The notes under the pieces were generated by a model that saw only the letters and a list, made by a program, of their open reading frames with translations, made no database searches and had not been told where the DNA came from. From assembly GCA_011799875.1 (NCBI GenBank), contig CM022298.1, forward strand, positions 728,616,135-728,680,134: a DNA stretch of 64,000 nucleotides, in the 5' to 3' direction. Shown here one piece after another: positions 11,977 through 24,035 of the stretch. This stretch comes from Thinopyrum elongatum (taxonomy: Eukaryota > Streptophyta > Magnoliopsida > Poales > Poaceae). Each line of letters starts with the position of its first letter. Position 1 is the first letter of the stretch. Both the position numbers and the translations under genes were made by a program.

Positions 11977-12465
11977 TGATTATGGATCGGATCGATTGGG
12001 TTTGTGTAGCCTTAAACCCCCTTCACGACACCCCTAAAAAAACCTGATTTTTTTGTTTTTTGAGAAGACCCTAAAAACCTGATTATACCCTGGATCAGGC
12101 CGGGCTTCGGTTTGAAAACAATAAGCCCAGCCGCCCAGGCCCGCCTGACCTGAAACACATGAACAGTGCCATTTTAATTTATGAGTCATTACTCAAAAAA
12201 TTATACTGTATTAATTTATGAGTTTGTCTAGAAAAGTTAATTTAAGAGTAATAATATAATAATTTGAGAGCCGAGGACCTGCCAAAACACATGAACTGTC
12301 TCATTTTAATATAATTATTTGTCATGGTGCTTTTCTTGGGCTTTGGGCAAAAAAAGTTGAGTCCAGCCCCGCTAGGATGTCGGGCTTTCCATGCTCAGAT
12401 TTTTGCAGGACCATCTTATTAAGTGGCTTTTGGCGGGTGGTTTTGCTGAAGTGGAAGAAGATTAA
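11977..12465. other. Upstream region of F-box copy 1
   Basis: AT-rich non-coding DNA with segments resembling 16820-17240 upstream of copy 2, for example the GGATGTCGGGCTTTCCATGC phrase near 12375 and its counterpart near 17152. No gene is visible and no promoter element is assigned with confidence. Confidence 0.6.
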
Positions 12466-12659
12466 GGCCTTGTACAATGCTAGGTGTTTAGGGAGGTGTT
12501 TAGAAAAATAAACCGGGTTTTTACGAAGCATCAGTGCCTATTTTCACAGGAGAGACGCCTAATTAAGCGCCTGCCCAGTACAAATAAGCACTGGTGCTTA
12601 AGAAAAGCAGGTTTATTTCTCCAAGCACCTCTCCTATGCACCTTGCATTGTATAAGGCC
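12466..12659. mobile_element. Tourist-like MITE (PIF/Harbinger type)
   Basis: The ends are inverted (GGCCTTGTACAATGC at the left, GCATTGTATAAGGCC at the right) and flanked by TAA (12463-12465 and 12660-12662). A 3-bp TAA/TTA duplication and 194 bp length fit Tourist. The corresponding position upstream of F-box copy 2 lacks it. Confidence 0.85.
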
Positions 12660-13189
12660 TAACTAGCTCGTGCGAGTCCTCTCAACAAGTCCATGTGCTG
12701 CCACGAGCTTTAGGAGTTGGGTCGTGGCCTTGTACCATCCCGAGACCTAGTCATGCCATGCGTCCCTGCTAGAGGCACCGGGTAGGGCAGAGCCACGTTG
12801 GCAACCCACATTGAGGGCCATGCAAGCCACCTTCGTTGCCACTCCAGAGAGCATTGCCTCAGCGGTGTTCAGGACCGGAGTCATTGCGGGCTCTCCCACG
12901 TCGTGAGGGCGGATGCTGCGATGCCACGAGAGCAGTGATGGAGGACGATCACATGGGACGCCGCCCCTACGCAGTGGAGGCCCAAGAGAATTGTGCTATG
13001 AGGTCAACTATAGTGTTCAATGTTTCATACTCCTATTTGCGAAACAGTCCCACTTCTATGTGTTTGTGCAGGGAGTGTTTTGTCCAGATTTTTCTTTTTA
13101 AATGAGGGGATCAAGACCCTAGTTTTGGAATTGTGTGGTAAGAATATACATTTTTTTTTTATTACAGGGATAGATGGGTGCTCACCTCT
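12660..13189. other. Intergenic, no feature recognised
   Basis: The first 80 bases still align with the copy 2 upstream region (near 17320-17370). The rest is unique within the window. Short open frames here show no recognisable family. Confidence 0.5.
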
Positions 13190-13347
13190 GACTCTTTGGT
13201 CCAAAACTGAAACCTAAACCTTGCAAACCAATTGTTTTAGTTACTATAAATGCAATGCGGATAATTTATTTTTTAATTCAAAATTCATGAACTTAACATA
13301 AATTTATAGAGGAACATATCTACGTCATAAGGCATAGTTTCATATTA

Positions 13348-13505
13348 CTCCCTCATTTCCTAAATATAAGTCCTTTTAGAGATTTCAATGCGGACTACAT
13401 ACGAATCAAAATGAGTGAATCTACATTCTAAAATATGTCTATATACATCCGCATGTAGTCCTTATTGAAATCTCTTAAAAGACTTATATTTAGGAACGGG
13501 GAGAG
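13348..13505. mobile_element. Stowaway-type MITE, 158 bp
   Basis: The ends are inverted (CTCCCTCATTTCCTAAATAT at the left, ATATTTAGGAACGGGGAGAG at the right) with TA duplications at 13346-13347 and 13506-13507. The paralogous site at about 23770 reads straight across (CAATATGTTTGG), which is an empty site. Confidence 0.92.
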
Positions 13506-14164
13506 TATATGTTTGGAATCGTAGATATTGATAATTTTGGCCATGAACTTGGTTGAAGTTCTCAAAGTTTGTCATATAAAAAAATCTATATGCACTACAC
13601 TACAGAACAGAAGTCTGAACCTTGTAAATCAGATTGTTTTAGTTAATTATATGAACCCCAACTGCCTTTTAAAATGATGCGCAGTAAGTATAGGGTCTAA
13701 CAGATAAAGCAGGTTCTGAACCAGCTTTGTTGCAGTTGCAGACAATCAAAGAAAGCCAGCTTTGTTGCAGCTGAATATAAAGACGATTATTACAAGGAAA
13801 TAGTATCTCGACAAGAAAGTTGCAAGCCAAACTGCTGTGTTTAGTAGTCCTCAAACCCAGTTGCAGGTATATATCTTGGGAAATTTGCAGAAAGAGTGAA
13901 AATAAACAAACAGAGGATGCCACTCGAGTAGTGATTGAAACCAGCAAATGTCATCAGTTTTATTCCCTTCGATAATCAACGAGGATCAAATGCTTGCTTA
14001 AAAGGTGAACGGATGCGCCAGTTTGGTTGGTAAAGTACATCTGAACTGAAGAATGACCAGACTAAGCAAAAGAATGAATGAAAGATTGTGTCTTTCTTTC
14101 CTTCTTACAGCCCTATTTCTCACATCTTTCTCAATGCACATACCCGGGTCGGATTCGATCATGA

Positions 14165-14269
14165 TCATAGGTGAAGCGAGGAGAGGGCGTTGAATATGCT
14201 CCACTTCCTTCATCTCTTGGTGATCGTGCCTTTCAGCTCGTTGACGAGCCGTCCATCCAGCACAATCGT
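14165..14269 (-). pseudogene. STAY-GREEN-LIKE last-exon fragment
   Basis: On the minus strand a splice acceptor (TTTTCAG at 14270-14276) is followed by 105 nt. This aligns without gaps to the 105-nt last exon of the SGRL gene at 31450-31554, including the stop position. The reading frame has a premature TGA (AGATGAAGG where the gene has AGACGAAGG) and several replacements. Nothing matching exons 1 or 2 lies upstream. It is a non-functional relic from the tandem duplication. Confidence 0.88.
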
Positions 14270-14276
14270 CTGAAAA

Positions 14277-15565
14277 CTTGTCAAATACTCAAATTTTGGA
14301 TAAATAACCAATTTCTTCTTTTACTATTGACAAATACTGTGGATTCCGACTCTCTTATTCTGACAATTATGCTAGACTGAAAAAGAAAAAATAACATAAG
14401 TATGCATACATAAGAAGAGTAGTCTTGGAGATGTGACTGAATCCTGTGCTATGAGAAACTGATGATGGATGCAGCACATGCCACATGCCATACCCAAAAA
14501 AACAAATGCTTAGGAGAGAAGCTGAGCTGCCTCTTCATTGTTCCTAATTGTTCTGTGCTTCTCTGCTCTCAGTCAAAATCTGAAATGACCTGTCCTGAAT
14601 AACATAAATATGCATCTTTGAAGTCTGAAACTAGCTCTGTTGCAGTTTGATATGGATAGATAATTGCAAACCAACCTCTTGTGTTTAGTTCTCAAACCTC
14701 TCCCCGAAACCCAACTATTATAAATACATAAATATCTTGATAGAAATGCAGCATCAGTGGAACTCTGCTAGCGAAAAACAAAGAGATAATTCCACCAACA
14801 CCATACGGCTCCAATGCCCATCATTGTTCAAACTATACATTCCTCATCTCATGGACAGGGAACAGATACAGTGCTCATGCATGAATGCATTGTAATTAAA
14901 CATACATCCCAGAGTTTATGATGCTAAACTAAAGCTCACAATCCAGCAGCTTTCTATTCTAACAACTTGGTTGCGGCAGATTCAAGCGATCATCTAAAGG
15001 CGTCAAAAAATCTGAGCCTCTGCAAGCTCCAGTCCTACTCCTACATCAAACTTTATGCTAGCCAAGTGTTCATTCTCTTTAGTTGTTACTGAAATATCAG
15101 TATGTACATATGTTGAGGAAAATACAGTAAGAGTCGTCCTCTGCTGGTTGGTAATGTACCCCCTCAAATCTGCCTGCTCATTGTTCAAACTAACCTTGAT
15201 GCCGACAGGCAGGGAGATGCAGTGCTCTGATCAATGATCATACAAGGTAGCTAAACATATTCCAGAGTTTGGTTTATGATGCATGCTGTAACAACTTGGT
15301 TGCATCATGTTAGCTTGGTTTCTGTTTGGAACAAATCGTCATTATTAATGTACTGCAGTAATGAGCTCTGCACAATAGTTCGACTGTTTCATCAAAGAAC
15401 TTAAAGTGGGCACCTAATTGTTTGCTGTGCTGCAATCTGAAAGGCGAAAAGAAGATGCTGCAAACCAAACTGTTTCCTTAATTCAGAATCCTGTTACGGT
15501 AACAGTACATAATAAAGTACTTAACCCGCCCCCAAAAGCTATGAAATCCTTCACCGTACCCATCA
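14277..15565. other. Downstream flank of F-box copy 2
   Basis: Non-coding DNA. From about 14650 it aligns with 1-171 plus 9845-10769, the flank of copy 1. The duplication junction must lie between 14270 and about 14650. The site matching the Copia insertion point in copy 1 is uninterrupted here (about 14815). Confidence 0.7.
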
Positions 15566-16819
15566 TCAAGGGATGGAAGGAATGAACCACGCCGGGGGCG
15601 GCCAGCTCCGGCGCCATCCGAGGCCCTCCACCATCTCTGTTCTGCGGTCCATGAGCCTGAACACCCTGGCGCCATTGTCCTCGTCGCATGCATCCTTGCA
15701 CGGCCCCAGATCATCCTCGGTGTAGTAGTAGACGCAGCCGGCCTTGAGCTCCGGGTGCTCCCTCGTGGACACGCAGAGGGAACCGTTCACCGCGACGAAC
15801 AGCGCGGTGTCGCCGATGTCGTCCGTCTCCTTCCACCCCTCTCTGCCGGCGTCAACGACCTGCACCTTGAAGGACGGCGACGTCCGTCGACCCGTGGTCT
15901 CCTTGAGCACCACCATGAGCCGTCCGGCCGGCGCCACAACGAGGTACTTGCGATGGTCCGTATTGGCCGGCAGCAGCAGGCTCGGCGCAACCGCCACGCT
16001 CGTGAACACGCCGGCGGCGCCCTCCTCCCACGCCTCCACTTGGCCGGAGTAGGTGATTGAGTAGAACCTGCCGTCGTGGTGGATGGCATCCTCAACGCCG
16101 TTGCGCGAGTCCCACTGCCACCACGAGCCACCCTCCAATGTGGCGACCGGCTCGACGCCGTCGCGCGGGGGCTCCAGCCTCCACGCGCCGCCCCCCGCCG
16201 TGGCGAAGGCCGCAACGCCGTACTCCGGCCCCGTGATCAGCATGGCGACGTCCGCGGAGTCGGAGAGGACGACCTTGCGGTAGAGCGAGTGGCGCACCCT
16301 CTCGGCGGTGTACGTCATGGTGCCGTAGGGGTACGGCGGCGGGCCCCTGAGGAACCACATGACGTTGACGGTGAAGTGGTGCCGCCCGCCGTGGGCGAAG
16401 ATGTGGGGGATGGTATCGATGGCCGGGAGCGCCCGCCGCTCGCCGGTGACCGGTTTAACGAGGCACAGCCGGGCCCGGTCGTCGGCAGTGACCAGCCACC
16501 CGCGGGAGGAGGAGCCCAGGACGGCGTGGTCGGGCCCCGGGGCGCGCACGGCTGCGGCGCGGCGTTGGGCGAGGGAGAAGAGAGCGGCGGTCTCCGGGGC
16601 GTCGCCGGGCAGGAGGAGACAGGGAGCCTCCGGCTTGAATGCATCCCGCGAGGTGCGGAAGACGGCGGCGTAGGTGAGGCGGTCGAGAAGGCTCAGGCGG
16701 GCGTGGATGTTGGCTAGCATATCCACGGGGAGGCTGGCGACGGGGGCCGCAGCGGCGGCGACGGTGGCGACGGCGACGGCGACGGCGGCGGCCTTCTTTC
16801 GGTGTCGCTTTCGCCCCAT
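15566..16819 (-). CDS. F-box/DUF295 protein, intact copy 2
   Basis: Single-exon gene of 417 residues, ATG at 16817-16819, TGA at 15566-15568. A basic and Ala-rich leader (residues 1-28) precedes a degenerate F-box (about 30-65: LPVDMLANIHARLSLLDRLT). A DUF295 beta-propeller-like region follows (GWLVTADDRARLCL, HSLYRKVVLSDS, GRFYSITYSGQVEAWEE, GDTALFVAVNGSLCV, GCVYYY) and the protein ends PPPAWFIPSIP. Members of this plant family bind SKP1 through the F-box and are presumed to select substrates for SCF ubiquitin ligases; no substrate can be inferred. GC-rich codon use is normal for intronless grass genes. Copy 1, about 5 kb away, is its broken tandem paralogue. Confidence 0.88.
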   Translation of the reverse strand: MGRKRHRKKAAAVAVAVATVAAAAAPVASLPVDMLANIHARLSLLDRLTYAAVFRTSRDAFKPEAPCLLLPGDAPETAALFSLAQRRAAAVRAPGPDHAVLGSSSRGWLVTADDRARLCLVKPVTGERRALPAIDTIPHIFAHGGRHHFTVNVMWFLRGPPPYPYGTMTYTAERVRHSLYRKVVLSDSADVAMLITGPEYGVAAFATAGGGAWRLEPPRDGVEPVATLEGGSWWQWDSRNGVEDAIHHDGRFYSITYSGQVEAWEEGAAGVFTSVAVAPSLLLPANTDHRKYLVVAPAGRLMVVLKETTGRRTSPSFKVQVVDAGREGWKETDDIGDTALFVAVNGSLCVSTREHPELKAGCVYYYTEDDLGPCKDACDEDNGARVFRLMDRRTEMVEGLGWRRSWPPPAWFIPSIP

Positions 16820-17240
16820 TGCTTATTGATCGGACCGATTTGGGGATAAAAACGAAGTTTTTATAAAGCCTGGACTAACATCATACGTACCCCAGGCCAT
16901 GTCGGATTAGGGCCGGGCTTTGGTATGAAAATCCGAGCCCACTCCTGCCCGGCCTAAACACATTAAGAGTGTCATTCCGTTGCTCAAAAAAAAAAGTGTC
17001 ATTCCTATCTAATTTAATCAATCACCTAAAAAATCTAATTTAATCATCGTCTCAAAAAGATAGTAAACCTAATTTCCGAGTAATATTAATTTTTACCCCA
17101 CCCATTTAGACTTTTCATGGGCCTGAAAAAGTCGACCGCAAGCCTCATTAGGATGTCAGGCTTTTGCGCTCGGCCCATTTAGGCTTTCCATGCGTAGGTT
17201 TTTCTCTGGACCATCTTCAACAATTTTTGACAAGGGGTTC
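16820..17240. other. Upstream region of F-box copy 2
   Basis: Non-coding sequence aligned with 11980-12460 upstream of copy 1. Contains a short duplicated AAAAAAGTGTCATTCC phrase (about 16965-17005). No promoter motif is assigned. Confidence 0.55.
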
Positions 17241-17369
17241 TTCTGACGTGGACATATTTTCCTAGTCATTGATGTCTGCCTCAGGGGCGGCCATGGGCAA
17301 AAAGCGCAGTCAGGTTGCTCGGGGCCTCTCCCAAGTCCATGTGCCGGGCGAACTTTAGGAGTCGGGTCA

Positions 17370-18471
17370 TAGGTAAATTTTCTTGATCAATTATCCAAAC
17401 ATCATTGTATTCATAAATTCCTTGCTTCTTTGTCTAAATGGCTATATACTTGGAGCCCTATCACTAATATCATGCTCTTCCTTTTCTTGCTCTTCCTTTT
17501 CTTGGGAAAGATATATTCTTGATACTCGGGTATAAACAAATTTTCCTTTTCATTGGACTAATTAATATACTAATCATATTTTCCTTTCCATTGTTTTGTT
17601 TAACCTTTCTTGTAAACTAACTTATCTGAGCAGTGATAATTCCCTGCTTATGTAAACACCTCGCTGTACAACTCTGTCAGTAAGACCCTGTTACTATTGC
17701 TGATAACATTCCGGCAACCGCTGGTGGACAAGAACTTTGCCTATTGGTCCGCCTCGTTCCTGCGAGCAGGAAAATGGTTCTCTTCGTCCCTCGCCCTTAG
17801 TACCGATGTTGTTGTCAACTTAACTGACAGGCTAACCTCTGGCATGCCTTGCTATCATGACCGTGCAAGATGTCACACCCTTCCTACTTTTAACCCACAT
17901 GATGGGACCATAACCCACAGCTCCACAGGCTCGAAACCTGACTCTCCTGTACACCCCTATTTCCAAAGTTATTCCTCACGCTTGGCTTCGTATGTAGATC
18001 ACGAGCTGCCTTCCTAGAGATGATCTACTCTAGTATCAAACACAATATTTATTTTCGTTGCTCTGAACCCCTTTTCACCTTCTGATTAGGCACTGAACGA
18101 TTGCCTGCCAACTCGAAACTTCTCATGGTACCTTCTTACTTTGCTCTCGATATTTTCTTAAGTTTCAATTCGGGAGTTACTTTCCGCCACCTTCCCTGAT
18201 GTTATCTACCAGATAAGCAACCTTGTAGAGGTCCGTTCTTCTGAAGTTACCCCTTATCATTTTCGTAAGTACGTTGGAGTTGCCGAAGAAAGAATGATGA
18301 CTCCATCAGGATGACCTGAATCAGAGAAATGAATAAATCAACGAGAATAATCAACCTCTTCGATGAGAGCAACAAAAACAAGAAGACTCTTTAGAATTTC
18401 GTAACGAAATCCTTTCCCCTCACTCTACCTCTTAAAATCTCGGGACAAGATTTCTTGTAGTGGAGGAGATT
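17370..18471 (+). mobile_element. Internal remnant of a Gypsy-like LTR element
   Basis: The segment before 18472 ends in a purine-rich tract (GTGGAGGAGAT at 18460-18470). It is preceded by a phrase typical of Triticeae Gypsy 3' regions (CTCGGGACAAGATTTC at 18439-18454). A 106-codon open frame at 17697-18017 has no recognisable domain. No pol motif is present, so only the non-coding 3' internal part remains. The left boundary is approximate. Confidence 0.6.
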
Positions 18472-19149
18472 TGTAACATCCCCGGTGTCATGCTACAGTA
18501 ACCTCGCCCTAACGATACCATGTCACCATGCTTACTAAGCTAATTATCACTTGATGAAGAATCAAAGTCAAATTCAAATTCAAATTATAAGTGAAATTAA
18601 GAAATTCACAAACATGAAAACAAAAATGTTCATCATGTTCTAAATAATCCATAGTTAATTATGGTGGAGAATACAACAATTTATAAAGTGCATAAGTGCC
18701 CTAAAATAATTAAAACAGGAGCTGAAACAATATTTAATTGTTTTTAAAATTATAAAAAATCCAAACTGTTTTAAAATAACCCCCAAAACTTTTGTGTCAG
18801 TAGCCTAAATTGCAATGGTAATTTTGGGGCAAGTCTCATACTTTATAAACCTAAAGTACTATTGAAAATAAAATAAAATAGAAGTTAAATAAAAGAAAAC
18901 AAAAGAAATTAAAAAGAACAGGAAAGAACCACCCCCCCCTTCCCCCTAGGCCTTAGCCCACCAGGCCGGCCCACCCACCTCACCTAGTCCCCTCCTCACG
19001 CTACAGAGGACAGGGGAGGGCGTGGCAGCCATCCACCGGCCATGGCCGCGCCAGGTCGTGCTTCGTGCCCATCCCAGACCTCCCCGACGCCCTCAAGAGT
19101 CAAGACGACCCCGCGACCCACGGTCGAACGTACCTTGCAATCCCCCTAG

Positions 19150-19175
19150 CCCCCCCCCCCCCCCCCCCCCCCCCC
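19150..19175. repeat. Poly(C) homopolymer, 26 bp
   Basis: An uninterrupted run of 26 C inside the Gypsy-like LTR. Its exact length is a likely assembly uncertainty. Confidence 0.95.
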
Positions 19176-22143
19176 TCTGTGTCTCGATTTGGACGGCGCC
19201 CGAGCGCAACCCTCGCCACCTCGCCGTCGTCCGTTGCCAATCGCCTTTGCTCCGGTCAACCTCCAGCCTCCCCGACATCACCACCGAGCCCGCAGTGAGA
19301 TCCTCACATGATTCCCCAGTTTTCCTCCTTCAATTCCATCATCATAGACGCCCCCAATCTTGCCCGCCGCAGCCGGGTCTTTGCTCCGCGCGCGCCCTGC
19401 CCACGCTCGCGTTTGCTCTCTGACCGCCCCGTGCTCGCGCCGCCGCGGCCGCACGCGCGCTCACTCGTACATCGCCGCGCCCTTGCCGTCCCATGCCGCG
19501 CGAGCTCCGGCCGAGCTTGCGGTCTGCCCGACCGCCCGCACCCGCGTAGCCCGTCCCGTTGCTGCCGCACTGCTCTGCGTTGCTGCTGGTCATGCTACTG
19601 CTGCTCGCCTGCTGCCTCGCTGCGGCCCGCGCACGTCCACCACTCGTCCCGCCCACAGCTTGCCTCGCTGTGGCCTGCACACGTCCTCGCCCCACCCGCA
19701 GTTCGCCTCGTCGGCGCGCGCGCCCCGTCGCTCTCGCCTCCGGCAGCGCGTGAACACCGGCCCCTGCTGGCTAGAGTCACTCCCACATGGGGCTGGCCTC
19801 TTTTAATTAGCTGGCTAATTATGTTAGGAGTAGTATAGCCTAAATAGCTACTGACATGTGGGACCCAACCACTAAATAACTTATTTAAAATCAGTTAAAT
19901 ACCTATGTTAAAACATGTGACACTGACAAACGGGTCCCACGTGCACTGTTTACCAATTGACCAGTCAATGGTCAACTGGCGACTAGGCAGTCAACTGGGC
20001 CCTCTAGACCCCACTGTCAGCCCCACTGTGTCCACTGTTGGGTACTTTTCTAGGTGCACTTAGCTTTTCAATTAATATATTTCGAATTAAATTAAATCTA
20101 GTAAATTACAGAAAATGTTTAAAACTTTGAAAATCGTATAAAATAATTCGTAACTCGGATGGAAATAATTTATATATGAAAATTTCTCAGAAAAATATAA
20201 TGAATCTGTTTATGCCATCCACATACCTTTCACACCCCTCTAACACTGCAAACATGGAACCTTCCCCTCCGATTCATCTGTCCGGAAACTGCCAAATGCC
20301 GGGAAAACAATCCCAGATGTTTTCCCGCTTCATCCGTAACGTGTAGCACTGCGTTATGTCACCCCTAGCACTGCATATTGCCATGTCATACATCGTGATG
20401 CATCTGTTTGCTTTATATTTATTGTTTCTTCCCCCTCTTCTCTCCGGTAGACCCCGAGACCGACGCTGCTACCGGGTACGACTACACCTCTGACGTCCAG
20501 CCACTTGCAGCAGAGCTTCCACGCAAGCAAAACCCTCTTGATCATACCTATATCGCCCATTCCTTCTCTCTCATGCTTGCATTAGAATTTGCTACTGTAT
20601 TTGATTGTTCCTATTCTGATGCATAGCCTGATTTTGTAACCTGCTAATGTTACCTTACCTGTTATCCTATATGCTTAGTATAGGTTGGTTAGTGATCCAT
20701 CAGTGACCCCTCACATTGTCCCTGTTGCCCCGCTTTATCACCGATGACTCGATCAATGTGATCGACGTCCAGAGCCCGGCACATCACCGACACCCCCCTT
20801 AGTTATACAACTCTGCAGAGTTACTATCAAGTGCCGAGGGTGATACCTCGTAATGCACTTCTAATGATATCTATTTAGGGTAGCTAATCGTTCGTGGTCT
20901 ACGGAGGGTGATTCCTCCTTCACCACTCCCGATGACGACTCTGTCATGCAACTCCTCAAGTCTGAACCCTTCGAGGGTGATTCCTCTAAGGTCACCTTGA
21001 CGATTACATCGAGTAAGAATCCATCGAGGGTGATTCCTTGGATTTTTCCCTTGATGTTTTGGACACACGGTAACTTTGACTTTACCCCAGAACCATGTTG
21101 AAGTCGGGTCGGCCCCGAGGGGTACCCGTGAGAGAAATGTGAAACCGGGTTGACCGTGAGGGTACCCGCGAGAGAAATGCGGAGTCGGGTTGACCTGGAG
21201 GGTACCCGCGAGTTAATTACGCGGCACGGCCGGGCATTATTAGCCCTTGCCGTAAGTCTGTGAGACGGGGCGGCGGGACCACAGATCGTGGATCACTGAT
21301 CATCTCCGCGCGCTCCCAAGACACTAATGGTTTGGATATGTGATCCGAGTAGGCCTCTGGCCTTTTCGCACTGACCAGCACGCGGGAATAAGTATGGGCA
21401 CTCTATGTCGTACGGTTCTTCCGAAAGCTCTCAGCCGTCAGTAATGGAGCGGCACGCGCCCGGGTGGTCCACGTAAGCACCTGCTTTGTATAAAGAGGAA
21501 GCCAGGACTGATCCCGGCCGTCCTTGCAACGTGCAGGAGTGCAAAGCGCGATGGGCCCAAGACCCCTGAGCGCTTAGGGTGTAGATCGCCGTGCTGGCCT
21601 CTCTGTTGAGCCTAGGTAGGACTACGGTGTGTCGATCAGCCGAGGCCGGGTATGATCTGAAGGTGTGCCCGGCCGGAGTTAATCAAGTGTGTTGGGTAAG
21701 TTTGTGCACCCGTGCAGGGAAGTATATCTATTCGAATAGCCGTGTCCACGGTAACGGACGCTTGGAGTTGTATCCCGATCTATACAACTAGAACTGGATA
21801 CTGGAGACTTGAAATGGATATGATTGCTCCGAGATTGCTTTCTTGCAGGGAGTCGAGGAAGAATCTTTGGGCATGTTTACAACATGCTTATTACTTATGT
21901 TATGCTAATCTGCACTCTTCTAATGCTTCAAGATGCTAGTCTTCGATAGGCTAGGCTTTCCCTTCTCTTCTGGCTTTTCTGCAATTCAGTCCAAAGATAT
22001 AGCCCCATTCCTTTGATACTGATGCATACTTAGTATAGTTCTGATGTAAGTCTTGCGAGTACTTTGGATGAGTACCCACAGTTGCTTTGCTACCCCTTTT
22101 TTTTCCTATACCCGTTTGCTGCGACCAGATGACGGATCTCAGG

Positions 22144-22594
22144 TGTCGGTGTCAAAACCGGCAGACCTCGGGGTAGGGGGTCCCGAGCTGTGGATCTAGG
22201 ATCAATGGGTAACAGGGGACGACGAACACAGTGTTTACCCAGGTTCGGGCCCTCTCGAAGAGGTAAAACCCTACGTCCTGCTTGATTGTATTGAATATAT
22301 GATGGAGTTTACAGAGTAGATCTACCTCGAGATCAGCATGAGCTAAACCCTAAGGCTATGAGGTGATGAATATAGCTCTACCCCTAATGACTACAACCCT
22401 CGGTTTATATAGACACCGACAGGGTTAGGGTTACCGAAGATAGATTACAACAAGAGGGAAAGGGATCTCCCCCACCCTTGACTTGGAGGGCACACCACGA
22501 CTTCATAGGCCTCCGGACACCACACGGCTCCACCAGTCCGGCCCAGGTACAATGGGCCATCGCCCTGGGGACCCCTTAATCCGTGACTCCCTCA
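22144..22594. repeat. Nested solo LTR (451 bp)
   Basis: It begins TGTCGGTGTCAAAACCGG and ends GTGACTCCCTCA. It is flanked by near-identical pentamers TCAGG (22139-22143) and CCAGG (22595-22599). No internal region is present, so it is a solo LTR left by recombination, inserted in the larger LTR. The sequence resembles a very common Triticeae LTR family that I do not name. Confidence 0.75.
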
Positions 22595-22959
22595 CCAGGA
22601 GCGAGTTGACACCGACGACGACTACTACTACCCCGATGAAGCCTAGTACTATGTGGAGACCGCCGATGACCAGGAGCAGCTAGGAGGCTCCTAGGCAGGA
22701 GGCCTTGCCTTTTTTATCGTTGTTGATGTTGTGCTAGCCTTCTTAAGGCAAACTTGTTTAATTATGTCTTTACTCAGATATTGTTGCTTCCGCTGACTCG
22801 TTTGTATTTGAGGCCTCGAGGCCCCTGGCTTGTAATATAAAGCTTGTATGACTTTAAATTGTGTTTAAAGTTGTATTGTGATATCTTCCCGTGAGTCTCT
22901 GATCTTGATCGTGTGCATTTGCGTGTATGATTAGTGCATGATTAAGTTGGGGCGTCACA

Positions 22960-23599
22960 GCGAGCCACTGATGTGCCGATGTCGCTGCTCCCGTACCAGT
23001 GTTGGCTTGACCTTGTCGATGATAGCCGAGAAGTCTTCGTACACATGCCCCGGACCAGCGCCCTGGATTCGCAGCCATCGACATTGAACCTTTAATAAAT
23101 CTGAAGCAACTAACACCAAATCTCGCCGCCGCACGGACGACAAGAAACCCTAACCTCACCGCCCCAGGATGACAGTAGGAATCTATGCTGACAGTCCGTT
23201 GACAGCGTCCAGATGGACAAACTCGAAGAGGATTGAAGCTCGGAAGGCAATCTCGAAGAAGAAGCGCCACCATCTGCCTGAATGCCACACATGTGAGGAC
23301 TAAAAAAACCTAACCCAAACTATTAGCCGGAGTGAAGGCACTGGGTTTTACCTCCCTACCACCTACCGCCGGAGCAGTAGACAGAGTGGAGGCCATTCCA
23401 CGGGCTCGCTGGCAAAGCCTAGAGGGGAGAGTTTGTCCCAACCGCCGAGGGGAAAGGGGAGAAAACGCTTCAATACCCATGTTTTGGAAGTGTGATGGGA
23501 GAGTGATATAGCCGAAACATGAAACTTCAGAGGGGTTACATACACTTTTTTATTAGGGAAGGACGGGTGGATGATGGCGGCGGGCTCACCAGGAAGCAC
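22960..23599. other. Unassigned segment
   Basis: Moderately GC-rich DNA with interrupted short frames on the minus strand (22854-23599) and no recognisable domain. It may be a decayed retroposon. It separates the Gypsy LTR from the SGRL downstream block. Confidence 0.45.
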
Positions 23600-23911
23600 T
23601 AACCATTACCAGACTTTGGTGCAGTTTGAAACTAAAACATTGACAGAGAAAGTCGGAACCTTGAAAGCCAAATTGTTATAGTTACTATAATGTAGTGCAT
23701 ATAGCTTTTTCTAGAAATCAAAATCTACAAAAAAAAATTGATATGTCATAAGACACAATTTCGAACAATATGTTTGGCATTGTAGATATTGATAATTTTC
23801 TCAATGAATCTGATCAAAGTTTGACTCATAAAAAATGTATATGCACTACACTATGGTGGAAAAGCTCTGAACCATGCAAACCAGATTTGTTTTTAGTTAC
23901 TTCTGGGACCC
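23600..23911. repeat. SGRL distal downstream block, left half
   Basis: Aligns with 13200-13650 (minus the MITE there). Similarity stops at about 23911 and resumes at about 30646, which defines the ends of the inserted DNA between. Confidence 0.75.
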
Positions 23912-24035
23912 AACTACTCCCTCCGTTCCTAAATATATATAAGCCATTTTAGAGAATCCAACGTGAACTATATACGGAGCAAAATGAGTGAATCTAAATT
24001 CTAAATTACGTCCGTATACATCCGTATGTAGTCCA
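23912..24035. mobile_element. Truncated Stowaway-type MITE
   Basis: Starts CTACTCCCTCCGTTCCTAAA and resembles the first part of the MITE at 13348-13505 (TCCATATTAAAAT, AAAATGAGTGAATCTA phrases). No matching right terminus follows, so the right end is lost. Confidence 0.7.

Larger units (their letters stand above)
13190..14269. repeat. Duplicated SGRL 3' flank block (truncated copy)
   Basis: This block matches 23600-23911 followed directly by about 30646-31554. That is the downstream region and last exon of the STAY-GREEN-LIKE gene. In the right-hand copy the two halves are split by about 6.7 kb of inserted repeats; here they are contiguous. A MITE at 13348-13505 is present only in this copy. 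Confidence 0.85.
18472..22959 (+). repeat. Long LTR of a Gypsy-like element
   Basis: It starts TGTAACATCCCC right after a polypurine tract and ends GGGGCGTCACA, giving TG...CA ends of a 3' LTR. Length is 4488 bp, or about 4.03 kb without the nested solo LTR. Internal landmarks include three tandem GGGTACCCG(C/T)GAG phrases (about 21119-21215) and direct repeats with GAGGGTGATTCCT (about 20904-21040). Long GC-rich open frames at 19022-19838 are not credible proteins. The 5' partner LTR and coding region are not in the window. Confidence 0.75.

Noticed and set aside
17697..18017. 106-codon frame as a gene
   Set aside because: No recognised domain and it sits in the non-coding 3' part of a degraded LTR element.
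19022..19838. Overlapping long plus-strand frames (133-176 codons)
   Set aside because: They lie in the GC-rich part of a Gypsy-like LTR next to a poly(C) run; translations are Pro/Arg/Ala-rich without a domain.
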